Shown: one piece after another, positions 23,821-36,795 of the stretch
Numbering within the stretch: position 1 is the stretch's first letter
Layout: each line of letters opens with the position of its first letter
Origin: Poecilobothrus nobilitatus
Lineage: Eukaryota > Arthropoda > Insecta > Diptera > Dolichopodidae
Reading direction: 5' to 3'
Assembly (NCBI GenBank): GCA_947095535.1
Contig: OX352773.1
Location: 210,076,093-210,140,092 of the forward strand
DNA: 64,000 nucleotides
Program-made: the position numbers and the translations under genes
Notes under the pieces: model-generated
Told to the model about the DNA's origin: nothing
The model's input: the letters and a program-made list of their open reading frames with translations, nothing else
Database searches by the model: none

Positions 23821-24010
23821 TGAAGGAATAAGGGCTGCTACCCCCGCGCATTTTCGCCCGCGACCGCGTTCCCGGCACCGATGTTGTGTGCGGGCGCGGT
23901 AGTAGAGGCAGCAGTTCTAATTCCTTCTAGGGGATTAGTCTGAAGGGAGTTGTGAAGAGATCGGCTAAGGGAGAAGAGTGGCTCGAAAGGAAGGGCGCGA
24001 AGGCCCCAGG
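23821..24010. other. GC-rich palindromic island
   Basis: About 190 bp of strikingly high GC; the first 50 bases after the start are roughly three quarters G+C. GAAGGAAT at 23822 is repeated inverted as ATTCCTTC near 23920, with further complementary pieces inside (GCTGCTACC against GGTAGTAGAGGCAGC; CGCCCGCGACCGCG against GCGGGCGCGG). A minus frame crosses it with one TAG (near 23931) and contains a PGTRSRAKMRGGSSPYSF stretch, but stops are expected to be rare at this GC. Origin unknown: a palindromic transposon end, a captured foreign fragment or a functional GC element. Confidence 0.5.
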
Positions 24011-24222
24011 GCTGACCAGAATATAGAAAATTGTTTGAAACTTGTTAAAAATGTTCGGATTTTACAGTCGGCTACAAATTTATAATTGGAATTATATAAT
24101 AATAATATAATATTTCTAAAGTAAAATAAGGCCTATAGGCTTTAATTCTCTTTGAAATGAGAAATAAAACCTACCGCGAAATTTTTCGAATTAGATCTTG
24201 TTGCTCTAGGCTTTATTTCCTC

Positions 24223-26129
24223 TACCTTTCTTATTTTTAATCATGTATTAGTTTTACTGCAATTTTTAACTTGCATTAATTTATACCTTAAGTTTCTTAT
24301 GCAATAAAACTATGAATAAAAGTCAAGAAACGTTAGCGAATTTAACTTTCTTTTTCAATATCGGCGTCACAGTAAATGTATATGTATATATATAGTAATT
24401 AGTAATGTATTGGTTAATAATAAAAACGATTGATTAAGAAAAGTTTTTATCTTTCTTATATTGCATTTTCTATCTATCGTTACTAAAATCTTTTATTTAA
24501 TATTAAATATTTAATGGTGTTGGAAAAATCAAAATTCGCTATAAAAAATATAGCCAAAGAAGTTTAATCTTATATATATACAATAAATTAATTATCTAAT
24601 TATTTCTTATAATAAATTTTATGTTAAAGTATATAAAACGACCTCATCTTACTTAAAACTTCCTTTGTATTCAAATTTTATCAATGCAATTCATCTTTAT
24701 CACAATCAATTTTTAATAAATTTTTATATATTTTCTGATTAGAGACAACACATCTAAGATATTATTTCCATGTAGATTTCCTTTATAAAATTTTTCTATA
24801 CCAACAATTTAATTCCATGTCATGAAAATCTCAGTGCCAGATGTACAAAATACACCGTAGAAACCGGAAATATGGTATCATTTCAATTCATGAGAAAATT
24901 TTTCACAACTAAAGATATAAAAGAAAAATTAAGCGAAAAATTTATATATAAAACAAAAAAAAAAAAAAAACTACCATTTTAAAATGTACATTAAAGTACT
25001 TACATAAGAATAAAACTGGTCCAGATTAATTTGATTTTCATCTATTTTATAACAGATGAAGAAAATAAAAATAAAAGCGAAATATTACAAAATTAATTAA
25101 TAAAATCACTTAAATAGACCACCGACATTTAATCTAATTTAGATTAAATGGAATTTATTTTCTCTAAGCTCATTCTGTAATCTCTTTTAACTCTATGATC
25201 ATCTGCTCCATCTAGTAAGATTTTTCATCAATTACTTGAATAAAAACTTGCATAAAATAAAAAACTCGTTTTTGTTATTTCTTACGTAACTTTATTTGGT
25301 ATACATATATATTTGATTGATACACAGATAGATATTTGTAAAGAATTTTAATATTATAAAAGATACCCTTTAAAGAATACCGCTTTGTTCTCATATTTGT
25401 TCTAATGCGTGCAGCACTCTTCAATATTGAAAATTATATGATAGGAGTAAACCATTTTTATCTGTTAGCCAATTAAAACTTTTCTTTATCTAAATGTGAT
25501 TAATCATAGAATAATTAAATTTTTTTTTTACTTTTAAATATATGGTTCCTTTAACACTATATTATAGCCCCTTGTTTAAATTACCCAATAAAAATTAAAT
25601 GATCATCAACATATTGTTGTCACCTAGCTTATTCTGTTATCGAAAATTGGCATACCATCAATTGCTTTGTTTTAACTAATGATTATAAAATAATTTTAAC
25701 TTCATCGTTTCTTTTAATGTCCCTTCATTATCAAAATCATGATAAGACTTAGTCATTTTTGGAGAATCCTTATAATATAGATAATAAGGTTATTTTTAAA
25801 ATTGCATTTATTCATTAAATTACTATAGTTTAGTAAGTTTATAACTCGAAAATAATATGCCAGCACAGTTTTTTTTATTACTACAATTAAATAAATAAAA
25901 TTTTACTGTTAACTATAAGTTACTTTTAAATATTTTTTTTTCTGTTAAATATCTTTTTTGTTAAATATAGTCAAAAGGAAGTTACTCTGTATATAACTTC
26001 AAACTTTATGGCCGAGTTAATGTCATTTTTAATTGTACTCAATAAAATGCAGTATTCATTAAGTTAAGGTCGATTCCCTTTACAATGGAAATTGGCGACA
26101 CCGTAACAACATTGTGACGCGAATTTTGA
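24223..26129. other. A+T-rich non-coding stretch
   Basis: Small palindromes TTCATCT..AGATGAA (about 25037-25060) and AATCTAATTTAGATT (about 25132). No gene, RNA or repeat copy is supported. Confidence 0.55.
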
Positions 26130-26188
26130 GGTAACGACAGCTTCTCAACAAATTTTGTTTTTGGTGGCAAAGCGATGTCGTTGTTACC
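26130..26188. repeat. Hairpin with GGTAACGACA arms
   Basis: GGTAACGACA (26130-26139) is matched by TGTCGTTGTTACC (26176-26188) across a 36-base loop. The motif GTAACAAC also occurs near 26103. The region 26060-26200 is less A+T-rich than its surroundings and may be part of an undefined repeat that continues after the MITE (26460-26560, also GC-elevated). Confidence 0.4.
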
Positions 26189-26276
26189 AGTACAGTGTGA
26201 ATTTATTCATAAGAAATGTATATTATGAATTAAAATTATAAAAATTAAAATGACGCCATTGTTATGTGTAAATATA

Positions 26277-26429
26277 GTTTACGTTCCTTTTACATGAAAC
26301 AAGTAGTTGAGAATTGATAAATGGAACGCTAATTTAACATACTCGTATCTACTCCTATCTACTCTTTCTCAAGTCTGGTGGATTTTGACAGTAGAAAAAA
26401 GTAGTTTAATCTGTATATGAAACACAAAC
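26277..26429 (+). mobile_element. MITE family M1, copy 2
   Basis: GTTTACGTTCCTTTTACATG at the left and ATGAAACACAAAC at the right form the imperfect inverted ends. Shared with the other copies: AGTAGTTGAGAATTGATAAA, TGGAACGCTAATTTAACATA, CTACTCTTTCTCAAGTCTGG and AGTAGTTTAATCTGTA. Non-coding. Confidence 0.7.
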
Positions 26430-29400
26430 ATTATTCATAATCAATTTTTATGATAAAAAATACGTTGCCGTCACATCTAACATCAGTGTACTGCGAATCA
26501 AAATCCGTTATCATCACGGTATCTCGTCATTTCGACGTCGTCACGTGGTCTTTGTAGTGGTAATTGATCTTTAGCTACTCTAGAATAGCATATATCAATT
26601 TTGTATCCCCTCCACTGAAATCGGCCTTTTGTTAGCACAAAAGCTAATTAACCAACTGTATTGTATTGTGCAACAATAATTTGCAAATGTTGTATCGAGT
26701 TATAAAAGTTAAATTTTTATAATTAGACCAGTGCCAACACAACTAATTTGGTCACATCAATAATGTCTTTTAAAGTTATTTACATGCTTATATTTTATAA
26801 TAAAGCTAGAGATTTTCAGTTACATATATTAAATAAAGCCTAATCTAGCAATCATATATTTATTCGTTTCATATTTATATTAATAACCTAAGAAGTGGCA
26901 CCATAATGATATTCAAGTTTATCTTAATTCTTTTAAGTTTATCATACACAAAATTAACTTTCCTTTAATTAATCAATAGTGATTTAAAATGTGGACTTTT
27001 AAATCTACAAAAAATGTACAATATATCCCACCAAAATACAAAAAGTATCACAATTTAAAAATATCATAATTCTAAACATTTATTTTTCTTTCTAATGTCT
27101 ACAAAAATATTTCAAATAATTAAAATTACTAATGTATCATCATCAAGTATAACACAATTTTCATATCTTAAAAAAATTTCAACACAAATGTCATTTCTGG
27201 CAATGAATTAAAGAAAAAATTTCTAAACATAGACGAAATTAAAACTAAAACTAAAATAACTTCATAATAAATTGTTCATATAAATGTTGAAAGTCCCATG
27301 ATAAATCCGATTAACCCACATTATAAATTAATTTAATAAAAAAAAAAAAATCAACATAGGGAACCACAGATTATGTATATAAGTACACGTTTCTCGTACT
27401 CCCAAATAAAATCATATCATACACCATAGTCTGTACTATATAATCTATACAGTGAGTCTTAAATATCAAGGGCAATACATATATATATATAATATGTATG
27501 ACATATGTTTCATATTCTTTTCTCTTCTATAGAGGGTACCAAATAACGACTGTTCTTCTAATTTTAATAACGTGACTCGTGAATCTTGACATAAGAAAAA
27601 AATAACAAAAATGACGAAAAAACGAGAGTGAATATGAGAATGAGTCAAAAAAGTGAATGAAGTGAATCCCACGAAAAAATACACATATATACATATAGAA
27701 ATTCCTTTGATATTTTTCAATGACTTCGTTATTCGTTGTATACCAAATTTTATTTATTGTGAATATTGTGATGTAATCTTTTTGTTTATTTTCTAAAATT
27801 ATGTCTACATATCATTAGAATTGAAATGAAATTCCATTGGATTAATAAATAAATAAATAAATGAATAGATGGATATGTATGATGATAATGATACTGTTTA
27901 TTAATTGAAGGGGTTTTGCGTTCGCATTTTTATTAACTTTTCCTGATAATACAATTAATTTTAGTTTTTTATTTTATTTTATTTTATTTTAATTTTTATG
28001 AGAAAAATACACTTTATAGATCTGATCGGATCAGTTTAGTTTAAAGTAGAAAATATATTGACACCAAATTAAAAAAGAAAAACAAGTCAATAACTTATAA
28101 AGACCTTATTTTAGTTTTATTTATTGAGGGTGTTTAGAGGAGGATCTCTGTTATATCAAAATGCATTTAAAGAAGTGTCGTGTCGTTTAATAGTTTAGTA
28201 GCAGAGAAATATGAGAAATATTATGACATTTTAATAAAGTTTAAAAAAAAAATAAGACTCAAATGAAGTTTCAAGTAAACTAAAAGGAATTATACAAATG
28301 CTATAAAAGAAAAAGGATTTAAGGAAAGCCATTTTAAGAAGGAAATATATAGGTAAAATAAAAAGTCATTATATTTTTTTAGTTTTAAATAGTCATTATT
28401 AAATAGTCAATAACCATATATCAACTTATTGTTTAATTAAAATGGATTAACTTCACAATCTTGTATTTAAATTTTTTTTTATTGGATTTAAGGTTTTTAT
28501 TATTGATGACTATAGTTTATAAAGGCTATAACGAATAGAGACGATCATTAATAATCATGATTAATTCGAACAAATTAATTTAATTTTTTTTTTTTTTTTC
28601 CTTTTTTATTTTATACAATTTAGGAATATGTTTCTTTGTACTAAAAGTAGTAAGACTATATGGGATGGAATAAAATAAGAAACATGGTATATTAAACTTA
28701 ATTTAAATTTATTCGAGTATTTATTTCGAGTATTTAAACTAAATTTATACAAGAAATCTAAATATAATTAAATTGATTTTATAGTATTTGAACATTTTGA
28801 TTTAAAAATGTTTGGAGCAGGTGACAACTCTGTAAATTATCAAAAATCTACTTTTGGTTGGACATGTTAAAAGCAACATAAAATAAAATTTTCTCAACTC
28901 TTCATTAATGCAAAAAAAAATTTAATATTAATGCCATGTCTAAAATTAGTGCCATATTTTTATCAAATCCTTTGTGTTATTTCATGCAGTTAGATCTTTA
29001 TAAGTGTCTAAAACCTCTTCTGAAGCGGTATCAGTACTTTTTCTGGTTTACTTGACAGCAAACGTTTTAATTTTGTATTGGCACGCATTTACTATGCTTT
29101 ATACTATTGTGCTATGGAATTTTTATAAAATACAATCAATATCTTTAATATATCTTAACTCTTTTAATATCTATTTAAACATAACTTGATTATACATTTA
29201 GAGAGTGAAGTTTCTTACCAATAACAATAAAACATTTTGTATAGTATTTTATTTTTAGTTCTTTTAGTTTTTATTTACATGAACTTTCCAGTGGTGTTTC
29301 GAATCTACAGCGTACTGCGTAATGTACAATTATAGTAAAATAATTTTTACCTCTCAGTTTGAACAATTAAATCAATAATAGAAAATAAATTAGAATGGAA

Positions 29401-29684
29401 GTCAGTTAGATTGTTAAGCTCGAATTACAATTTGAGCCAAATGTCTGTTAATGACGATCTATTAATCTGCTAATTGGTTGCGAACTATTGTATTTTAACT
29501 CTTCGATTAGAAACGGATGTTTGGAGCAGTAATTAAAAAGCATAAATTAAACTTACACTTATGATTTTTTATGATCTTCTTAAGCTTTTTCTTTCATATT
29601 TACCGAAATATCGCTATATTTATAAAACTCTGTATATATTCTGTATTGTATCAAATTCGATATTAGTTTAACTCTGAAGTTTCT
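26430..29684. other. Long non-coding stretch
   Basis: Simple repeats: AATA units with AATGAAT at about 27845-27866, TTTTA units at about 27970-27990, and a short tandem ATTCGAGTATTTATTTCGAG at about 28711-28735. At 28976-29100 the minus strand has a hydrophilic frame broken by one TAA (TRKSTDTASEEVLDTYKDLT), overlapping a hydrophobic plus frame; neither is identifiable. Confidence 0.45.
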
Positions 29685-30110
29685 CCGTACGTTCGCCTGC
29701 TTACAAAACTTCTATACTGGTTTAAGATGGAACAAAGAAATTTTAACCATGAACAAATTTCTTAAAAATAATGTGAAGCATTAACCGTTACTGAGTTATA
29801 GCTCGCGTCCCAAAGTTTAAAAAAATGTTTTGTTTAAGATTTTTTTCAATTTAAAAACTTCAAACGACAGCAAATTTTTTTAAAGTTTATAAATTTAAAA
29901 TTACTGTTATAAAAAACCAAAATTTTACAATATGAGCAGAATCTTGCAATTTTGAGAGGTGGAAGATCTTGTATAAGTTCAAATGACATAAATTATCTTA
30001 GGAAAAGATTTTTGTACTTTTCGCTGTTAAAAAGCTATTAAGGGTCAAAAATCGAAAATTCTTTTCTTATATTTTTAAAGACAAGTATTTAGGACGACAG
30101 TTACTCGTCA
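29685..30110 (+). repeat. CACATTTCC-ended dispersed repeat, copy D (old, heavily diverged)
   Basis: The order of blocks matches copies A-C, but with many substitutions and both ends lost: CCGTACGTTCGCCTGCTTAC then AAAACTTCTATACTGGTTTA (compare GTCTGTTTACAAAACTTCTA), TTTTAACCATGAACAAATTT, TACTGAGTTATAGCTCG, ACTGTTATAAAAAACCAAAA and AAAAAGCTATTAAGGGTCAA. It is clearly older than copies A, B and C. Confidence 0.6.
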
Positions 30111-30128
30111 ATGTTTTCTATTCTTTTA

Positions 30129-30540
30129 TTTAATCCCTTTCTTCTACACATTTTTAAAATTGCAAGAGTCTAACTTTTTTGTAGTATTTAAAAAATAGAA
30201 AGAAACAAAGAGGGAAATTCATTTTTTTGAAACGTTTATTTATATTTATTTGAAAATTATTTTGGTTCTTTAAAATTTTGAAGAGTTTTAAAATCTCTTA
30301 ATTTTTTGTGCTGACCATAATAAAGAAATTTTACTTTTAAAAAAAATATGTAGTTAGTTCAGAAAAGTTTTCAAGTTTTACCATAATTAATATGTCAAAA
30401 AACATGTATAGAAGAAATGTTAAAAAACTGGACCAAAAGGGGAAGAAAAATAAGAAAATTTCTATTTTCCAGTTTCAAAAAAAGTGAACAAAAGGGAATC
30501 AAAAGTGAGCACTTTTAGTATAAAAAAGTGAGAAAAAGAA
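30129..30540 (+). repeat. Dispersed repeat family E, copy 1
   Basis: It matches the inverse of 54208-54583 over nearly its whole length, with shared blocks such as AAATTCATTTTTTTGAAACG, CAAAAAACATGTATA, GAAGAAATGT or AAGAAATGT, CAGTTTCAAAAAAAGT and TATAAAAAAG. In both copies an ATG begins a peptide MSKNMY(R/K)RNV; here the frame stays open for 31 codons (30392-30484), in the other it stops after ten. Element type unknown. It directly follows copy D of the CACATTTCC repeat. Confidence 0.7.
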
Positions 30541-30764
30541 GACATAGATGTCTTGAAGCACTAAGTAAGAAAAATTGAATATGTTGAAGTAAAAGTTATC
30601 ACAATCTAAGTAGTCTAGCCAAAGTTATATAGAATGCGTTTTATTGTCTTTTTCAAATTGTGCTCCTTTAACCTTGTTAAGTTCTAATTTTGCACAATAC
30701 TGAGTTTATAAAATTCTGAGTTTTTATTAAAATGAAAAAAAGCGGAAACATATACATATACACG

Positions 30765-30935
30765 TATTTATACCCGGATGAACTATGTTTATAAATTTGC
30801 CATTACGATTGTGACACCGTAAAGTAGTCAAGCTAGATATAGTGTCAAGTTATATAGAAACAGAGATACCTGTATGAATATCCGAGAGTTGACACAGTCT
30901 ACTCTACTGGGATCGTTTTATTCAGAATATATAAT
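30765..30935 (+). repeat. Weak copy of the CCGTCCGT fly-type repeat (family G)
   Basis: TATACCCGGATGAACTATGT and TTATAAATTTGCCATTACGA-TTGTGAC resemble the start of the repeat at 59165 (TATACCTGGATAAAAGT, AAATTGTACCATTACGTTTG), followed by AAAGTAGTCAAGCT against AAAGTAGTTAAGTT. The CCGTCCGT core itself is not preserved. The assignment is tentative. Confidence 0.3.
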
Positions 30936-33408
30936 GTATATGGTATTTTATATGAAGCGTTAGGGCGTTTTTTGCTTGAGTAGATCTTGAGCAAAACTGA
31001 TTTTCAAACATAATGGGTTTAACTAGGTTTAATACATATGTTATCTAACATTTTTCTTACATTTTATAAATTAATTATTTTGCTAATATATTAGAACTAT
31101 GTATATGTATACTAAATCATACAGTTCTATAACTGATTCTGTAAAAAAATCCAATTATATGCATTTATTCAATTAAATAAATATGTTACCACTTAGATAC
31201 CACAAAAAATTAATCAGTATATAATAGAATGGTGTTACCACGTTATTTATTGGTGTTACCAATAATTTAATAATAATAATAATTATAATTTTTTTTTTTT
31301 TTTAATTAAAACAAAAATTAATTCGTGGGTAATACTATATCATGTCATGACACATCCAATATGTGACCAAAAATGTGGTAGATACTTCATTTAATTTATT
31401 AATTGTTTTAAATAATTTAATAAAATTATAATTATAATTTTTTCGTAATTTTTGATTATGGTTTCGTGTTTTTTTTTTCATATATTTCAATATAACCAGA
31501 TACTTTACACTTATGAAATATAGGTTAGAATCTATAAAAATTATAATGGATTTATCCTAAAAAAAAAAAAAAAATTACATTCATGTCAAATTAATTCAAT
31601 TTTTTTTTTTTTTTTGGTACCTAATGTAAATTCAGATGAACATGTTTGCATTTATAAATTAATTTAAAATTTCTAATTTAGTTTTTTATTTGTAAAAAAA
31701 AAAAAAAACAAGAAAATATAACACAACATGCAACTTTTAATATTTTAATTTAAATAAAAAAAAAAAATAGGAGAAAAAATAACTAACGTGATAAGATACG
31801 AGCTGTTATTTATGTAAATTTTATGAAATTATGAATAATGAATATATATCAAATAAAATGATAACAACATAAATGGTGGTCATGGTGATAATGATGATGG
31901 TAGCGTGGTGCTAGTGATATTCAGGTAGTATTGAAAGCCTTGTAAGTTGTACATACATACTATATTTAAATGTGGTTTTTAATTTTATGAAAAAGAAAAA
32001 GTATACCTAATAAGTATAATATATTTTTAATTTACTAATGTGACTAAATTTTCAATACCATAAATTTAATTTTTATTTTAAATTTTAATTATAATGCCAT
32101 AAAATAAATCCTTCTGTTGCAGTAATATGTTCTTTATATTTTATAAAGATGCATATGAACCAAAATCTTGTTTGCTTGGGTACTCCTTTACTTGAGTAAA
32201 AGGAACATAATTACAATTATTTTCGCCTTACTTAAGCTATTAATTTAATTGTGAATTTCATTTAGCTAAGGTTTAAACCAAAAATTAAAATTGTCATTTT
32301 TTAGGAGAGGTACACTTCATCTTAAGAGAACTACGTTAGTTATTTTTTTAGTAGCTATTAGGAAAAATTAAATTTGACAGGCTTCTAAAAAATTTAGCAG
32401 CACAAAATAATAAATATGTATTTAATATAGATAACTTATCTGTATTGTTGTAAAACCGCATCGCAATTCATAGTTTTATTTGGTTGTTTTTGTTTTTAAA
32501 TAACTTGGACCTTTATTGTCTCATATTTATATGAGCTACACCAATTTTTTGCTAATTTATGAATTAGTTTCCCGACAAAATTTTATAGTATATATTTTCA
32601 GAATAAATCAATCATTGGATCAACCGATTATTGAGACTATTTTATAAGGCCAAGTTTTTCAATAGAGCATTAAATTTTAATTTTTACTTTTATTACATTC
32701 AAAAGATTTTTAAAATCTTAGGAGTAGTAGCCACAATTTAAAAAAATGCAGTTTCATTTCTATGAGTGTTGTGTAAGTACAAAAAAAAACGTTACATAAA
32801 ATCCATGCTTATCAGATCTAAATACGAAGAAAAGTAAAAAAGTGAAAAAATTGGTTTCGCATTAACTGCTGACATTTGAGCGATGTTAAGAGCACATTAT
32901 ATATTTACGGAGACTCATTATGGCTTAGCATTTATTCTTATTTACTATAATATATCAGTTACTCATTTCATGTAAGTTATTTGCACTTTCTCTCGACCTG
33001 AATTATTATCTAAAACAGATTATAAATTAAATATCTGACAAAAATTTGTAACAATAACTATTGTAAATCATTGCAAGTTTATTAACATTTTAATTGTCTT
33101 TTGTCTTGATTATCTTTTTTTTTCAAAAGGCATTAGCTTCAAAACTAATTTTCTACTTTTTCATATTATATCAATAAGATCTTAATTCTAATCCTAAATT
33201 ACTTCAATAAAATGTAATTATTTGCTCTTGTTTATACCATACTGTGGGAGAAAATTTATTTTACTGTTTGGGCTTTCTATCTTTTATATTTGGGTATTCG
33301 ACTTACATATTGGGTATTCGAGTCTTAGCGTCACTCTTCATTGATAAGCATATTTGTCAGTAATTTAGTAGATTTTCTTCAACTAAATTAATAAATTTCT
33401 CTTATAAT
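30936..33408. other. A+T-rich non-coding stretch
   Basis: Several 14-17-base A or T runs between 31290 and 31780. GGGTATTCGA occurs twice at about 33292-33322 in a short direct repeat. No gene is supported. Confidence 0.55.
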
Positions 33409-34080
33409 TTTTATCACATTTCCAAAAAAAAATTAAAAAAATGTGCTCAGTAATTTCACTCTGTCCATCTGTCCGTCCGTCTGTTTACAAAACTTCTACA
33501 CCGTTAAAGATAGAGAGAAAAAATTTTGACCATGGGTAGGTCTCATAAAAAAATTAATTTTGTGGAACAACTTTTTAATGTAGCCCCATCCATCAGGAAA
33601 CTACAGCCCCACCAAAATTGCAAAAAAGGCCTATTTTCAGATATCTATATCTCAGGCTTTGCGTAGTAGTTTTACAATCTAAAAACTTTTTGATAGAAGC
33701 TTGAAATTTTAAGGCAAGAAAGAAATTTTAGAATTAGTATAAGTTTCCTCAGAAAATATTTTTTGTATCATCCCCTGTTTATTAGCTATTAGACCTCAAA
33801 AATAGAAAACTTGCTATTTTTAAACACCTGTTTAGCTTATTCACCTGTAAAAAATTTTGTTCGAAAAGATATAAAAATTGAAGCTCCAGTAATATATTTT
33901 TACGTGTATTAACGGTTTTTCTTAGTTATATAGGGTTCCGGATTTACAGCCCCTAAAAATTGTAAAAAAAATCCTATTTTTACATTTTTTTCTTATGTGA
34001 AATTTTAAAATTTTGGTGGAAGTCACAATTCTAAATAGTTTTTATTATCTTTTGGAAATGTGCACTTTTAAAAACCGTTG
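33409..34080 (+). repeat. CACATTTCC-ended dispersed repeat, copy C
   Basis: Starts TTTATCACATTTCCAAAAAA, has CTGTCCATCTGTCCGTCCGT, then CTGTTTACAAAACTTCTACA, and ends TTTTGGAAATGTGCACTTTT before AAAAACCGTTG. It holds one internal unit, so it lies between the duplicated copy A and the deleted copy B in length. After CCGTTG the GGTTTACATTCTA segment of A and B is missing and CCTTG follows directly, which helps to place the true end of the element. Confidence 0.8.
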
Positions 34081-36795
34081 CCTTGTTTTTTTAAATCTCT
34101 GTTCAGACTTCAACAAATTTATGTAATTTAATTTAAAATTTATGTTTTCTCTAATCACATTAAACTATAATATACCTATTATAAACTCCATTTTTTTTTT
34201 TATTAATATTATTTTTTACAACCAAAATAATTTTATGTAAATATTTAATAACCAAATAGTAAATAAATTACATAATAATTAATAAAAATGAATGAACAAA
34301 TGAATGAATGAATGAACTTTCAGTTAATTTGTTTCCAAGGCTAACATAATTTTAGATGATTTAATATCATCATAAGACCACCATCCAATTACATACAATT
34401 CTTTCATTCAATTTTATTTACTCTGAATAAATATCATAACATAAATTGTGTGTCTCCAATCTGTCTTTAACATAATGATGATAACTTTTTTATTCAAATA
34501 ATTTTAAATTAACAGAATTTAAAACAACAAAAAAAAGAAAAAGCTAGAAAAATATATGTAGATATGGTATGGTAATGGTAACTACTTAATGATAATAAAA
34601 ATCATATTATCGTTTCGCTTATATTATTTTCAAAAATATTTTTGTTATTTTAAATAAAAACAAAAACTCACCACCATACAGAAGGTATTAATACAAGACA
34701 CGACAATTTTACAAAAAGTTTATTTTTTTTATTTTACAGATCCAATATTAGAACTGAATATTCACCTGAAAGACTAATTCTAAGGCATTTATTAATAGAA
34801 TCAATATAAATATAATAAAGTGTTGAAGTATTTGTAATGCAATCTGTATAAAAAAAGAGCCCCAATTAGTATGAATTATAGACATAAAAAAGAATATACT
34901 GAAAGGTGCAAATTGATGACATTTATGGTAAAAAAAAAATATTTTTTTTTTTTTTATTTTTACCATTTTTTTTGTGCTAATGGGAAAAAATAATGTAAAA
35001 TTCTGTAAAAGAAATAGAATGATAGTAAAAGAAAAAAATTAAAAATCAAATAAAATAATAAAGAAATTATAGTAGTAGACTTTGAAGCATCAATTTACAG
35101 TGGCTAAAATTAAATAAATAATATAGTATAGAAATGATAAAAGTGGATATTTAAGCTTCACTTTCGTATATACAAAATTTAAAAGTCTTGTAAATAGAAC
35201 CCATTTTTTTAACTTTCTTTTAAATATGTGTAAAGTTCCAACTTTTAATTTTCTACGTTTTTTTTTTGTCATTCAAACCTCGAAGCAATCACCTATGCAC
35301 TCACACTCATTATAATCTTAAAAGTATTAAATTATTTATTTATTCACATGAAGAGTTTATTGAAGATTTATAAGATCAAAGGAAAAGATAAAAAATTTAT
35401 AAAGGTAAGATAATTAAAGATGTTAATTAAAGATGTTATTTTCAATTCTATAATATTTTTACCATTACCAAATTTTGTGTTAGTTTGAAACTCTAGTGTT
35501 AGTTTTCGAAAGTAAATTCTGAAAGTTTAGAATAGACAGAGACAAGACTGGATTGTGTAGACTGTGTAGAGGTTGCAGACTAGAGGTAAAGACGATGATA
35601 CAAGTACTTGGCAAATGACTGAGGTTAGAAACCCAAAGGAAAAAAACTTTAGAGAGGAATTTTTTTTAGAAAAAATTCTTCAAAGTATGGGCACTTGCCG
35701 TGGAAACCATCGTCCGAATATTTAAGGCGAGAACTGACTCGTTTAATAGCAAAGGTGACAATCATATTAAAATGAATTGGGAAATATTTCAGAATAATAG
35801 TTCCATTGTTTTTTAAATAAACTTAAGGACGAAAAAACAGATATATTAACAAATTCGTCTTCTGTCGTCTATTTATCTCGTTTCCTTTACACTATCATAA
35901 AAGTAGATGGTAAATATATCATACGACCCTTATAGCTATATTTGTACTGGTAGAATTAATGATGTAATCACATGTATGAGTTGTTGTTGTTTTGTAGGGG
36001 GGGTAGACGACAGTGCTTTCCCCTAGATCTTGTGACTTGTTGTGTATCTCAATTCCATAAAACGCTTGTTTATCACAGTCAGCCAAATATTATAACAAAT
36101 AAAGGTGAGAACTTGTGAAATTTAAAAATTAAATAAAATGAGTACATTAATAAGGCTTTTTTACCCAAAAAATGACATCTAATCGAAAAAAAAACATAAA
36201 ATTATTACTATTTATTTCTAAAACTAAAAATATTATAATTATTAAGATAATTAGGTTTTTTGTTTTAGACATTTATATGGAATCTGAAAATTTTAATGCA
36301 CTATATCCCCTAAGTCACACACTAAAAAGATATGATTTTCTTTTTAAAAACATACACAAATAAACAACCCGTCCCATAGAATTTTTTGTTTAATTCTATT
36401 ACTTCCTATTCTATATAAAACTTATCGGTGGCACACGCAGTATATGGAGACAGTATTTATTTGACACACATAGTAAATGATGTTTTAAATTTTGATTTAT
36501 TTCTTGGTTTGAAAAAAATAAATTTCATTTTATTTAGCGCATATTCTTTGAACTAAATTTTAAAAGAATTATAATGAATTATTGATGATTTTTGTAAAAT
36601 TGCATTATTTATTTTAAATTTTCAAAAATTGATCGCATTGTATCATTTTATTGAAGAATATTTATGTAAAAAAAAATTAATAGTGTGTTCATATTTAAAA
36701 TTTAGATTGCTAAGTTGAATTTAACATTTAAAATTCTAATATTTGTGCTTTATATTGTATAAAGATCTGAAATAAATATCTTTTATTCTGGTTTT
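34081..36795. other. Non-coding stretch
   Basis: AATGAATGAACAAATGAATG-type tetranucleotide repeats at about 34288-34317; a tandem TTAATTAAAGATGT pair near 35415-35440; a G run (TAGGGGGGGTAGACGACAGT) near 35996-36013 in an otherwise G-poor region; a moderately GC-elevated stretch at 35520-35740. No gene is supported. Confidence 0.5.

Larger units (their letters stand above)
23141..24222. mobile_element. 1.1-kb element with inverted ends rich in AATAAGGCCTA
   Basis: The left end GAGGGAAATAAGGCCTAGAG, continuing CAATAAAGTCTAAT, is matched over about 33 bases by the inverse of 24190-24222 (ATTAGATCTTGTTGCTCTAG, GCTTTATTTCCTC). Subterminal copies of AAATAAGGCCTA form hairpins: AGGCCTTATT (23175-23184) pairs with AATAAGGCCT (23194-23203). 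The interior contains pieces of the GGTTACAAAATCAGAG repeat and a GC-rich island. No transposase frame is present, so it is a non-autonomous or composite element. The target-site duplication is not clear. Confidence 0.6.

Noticed and set aside
27466..27720. 84-codon minus frame as a membrane protein
   Set aside because: Tyrosine/isoleucine-rich reading of ATATA runs at its end; no family recognised.
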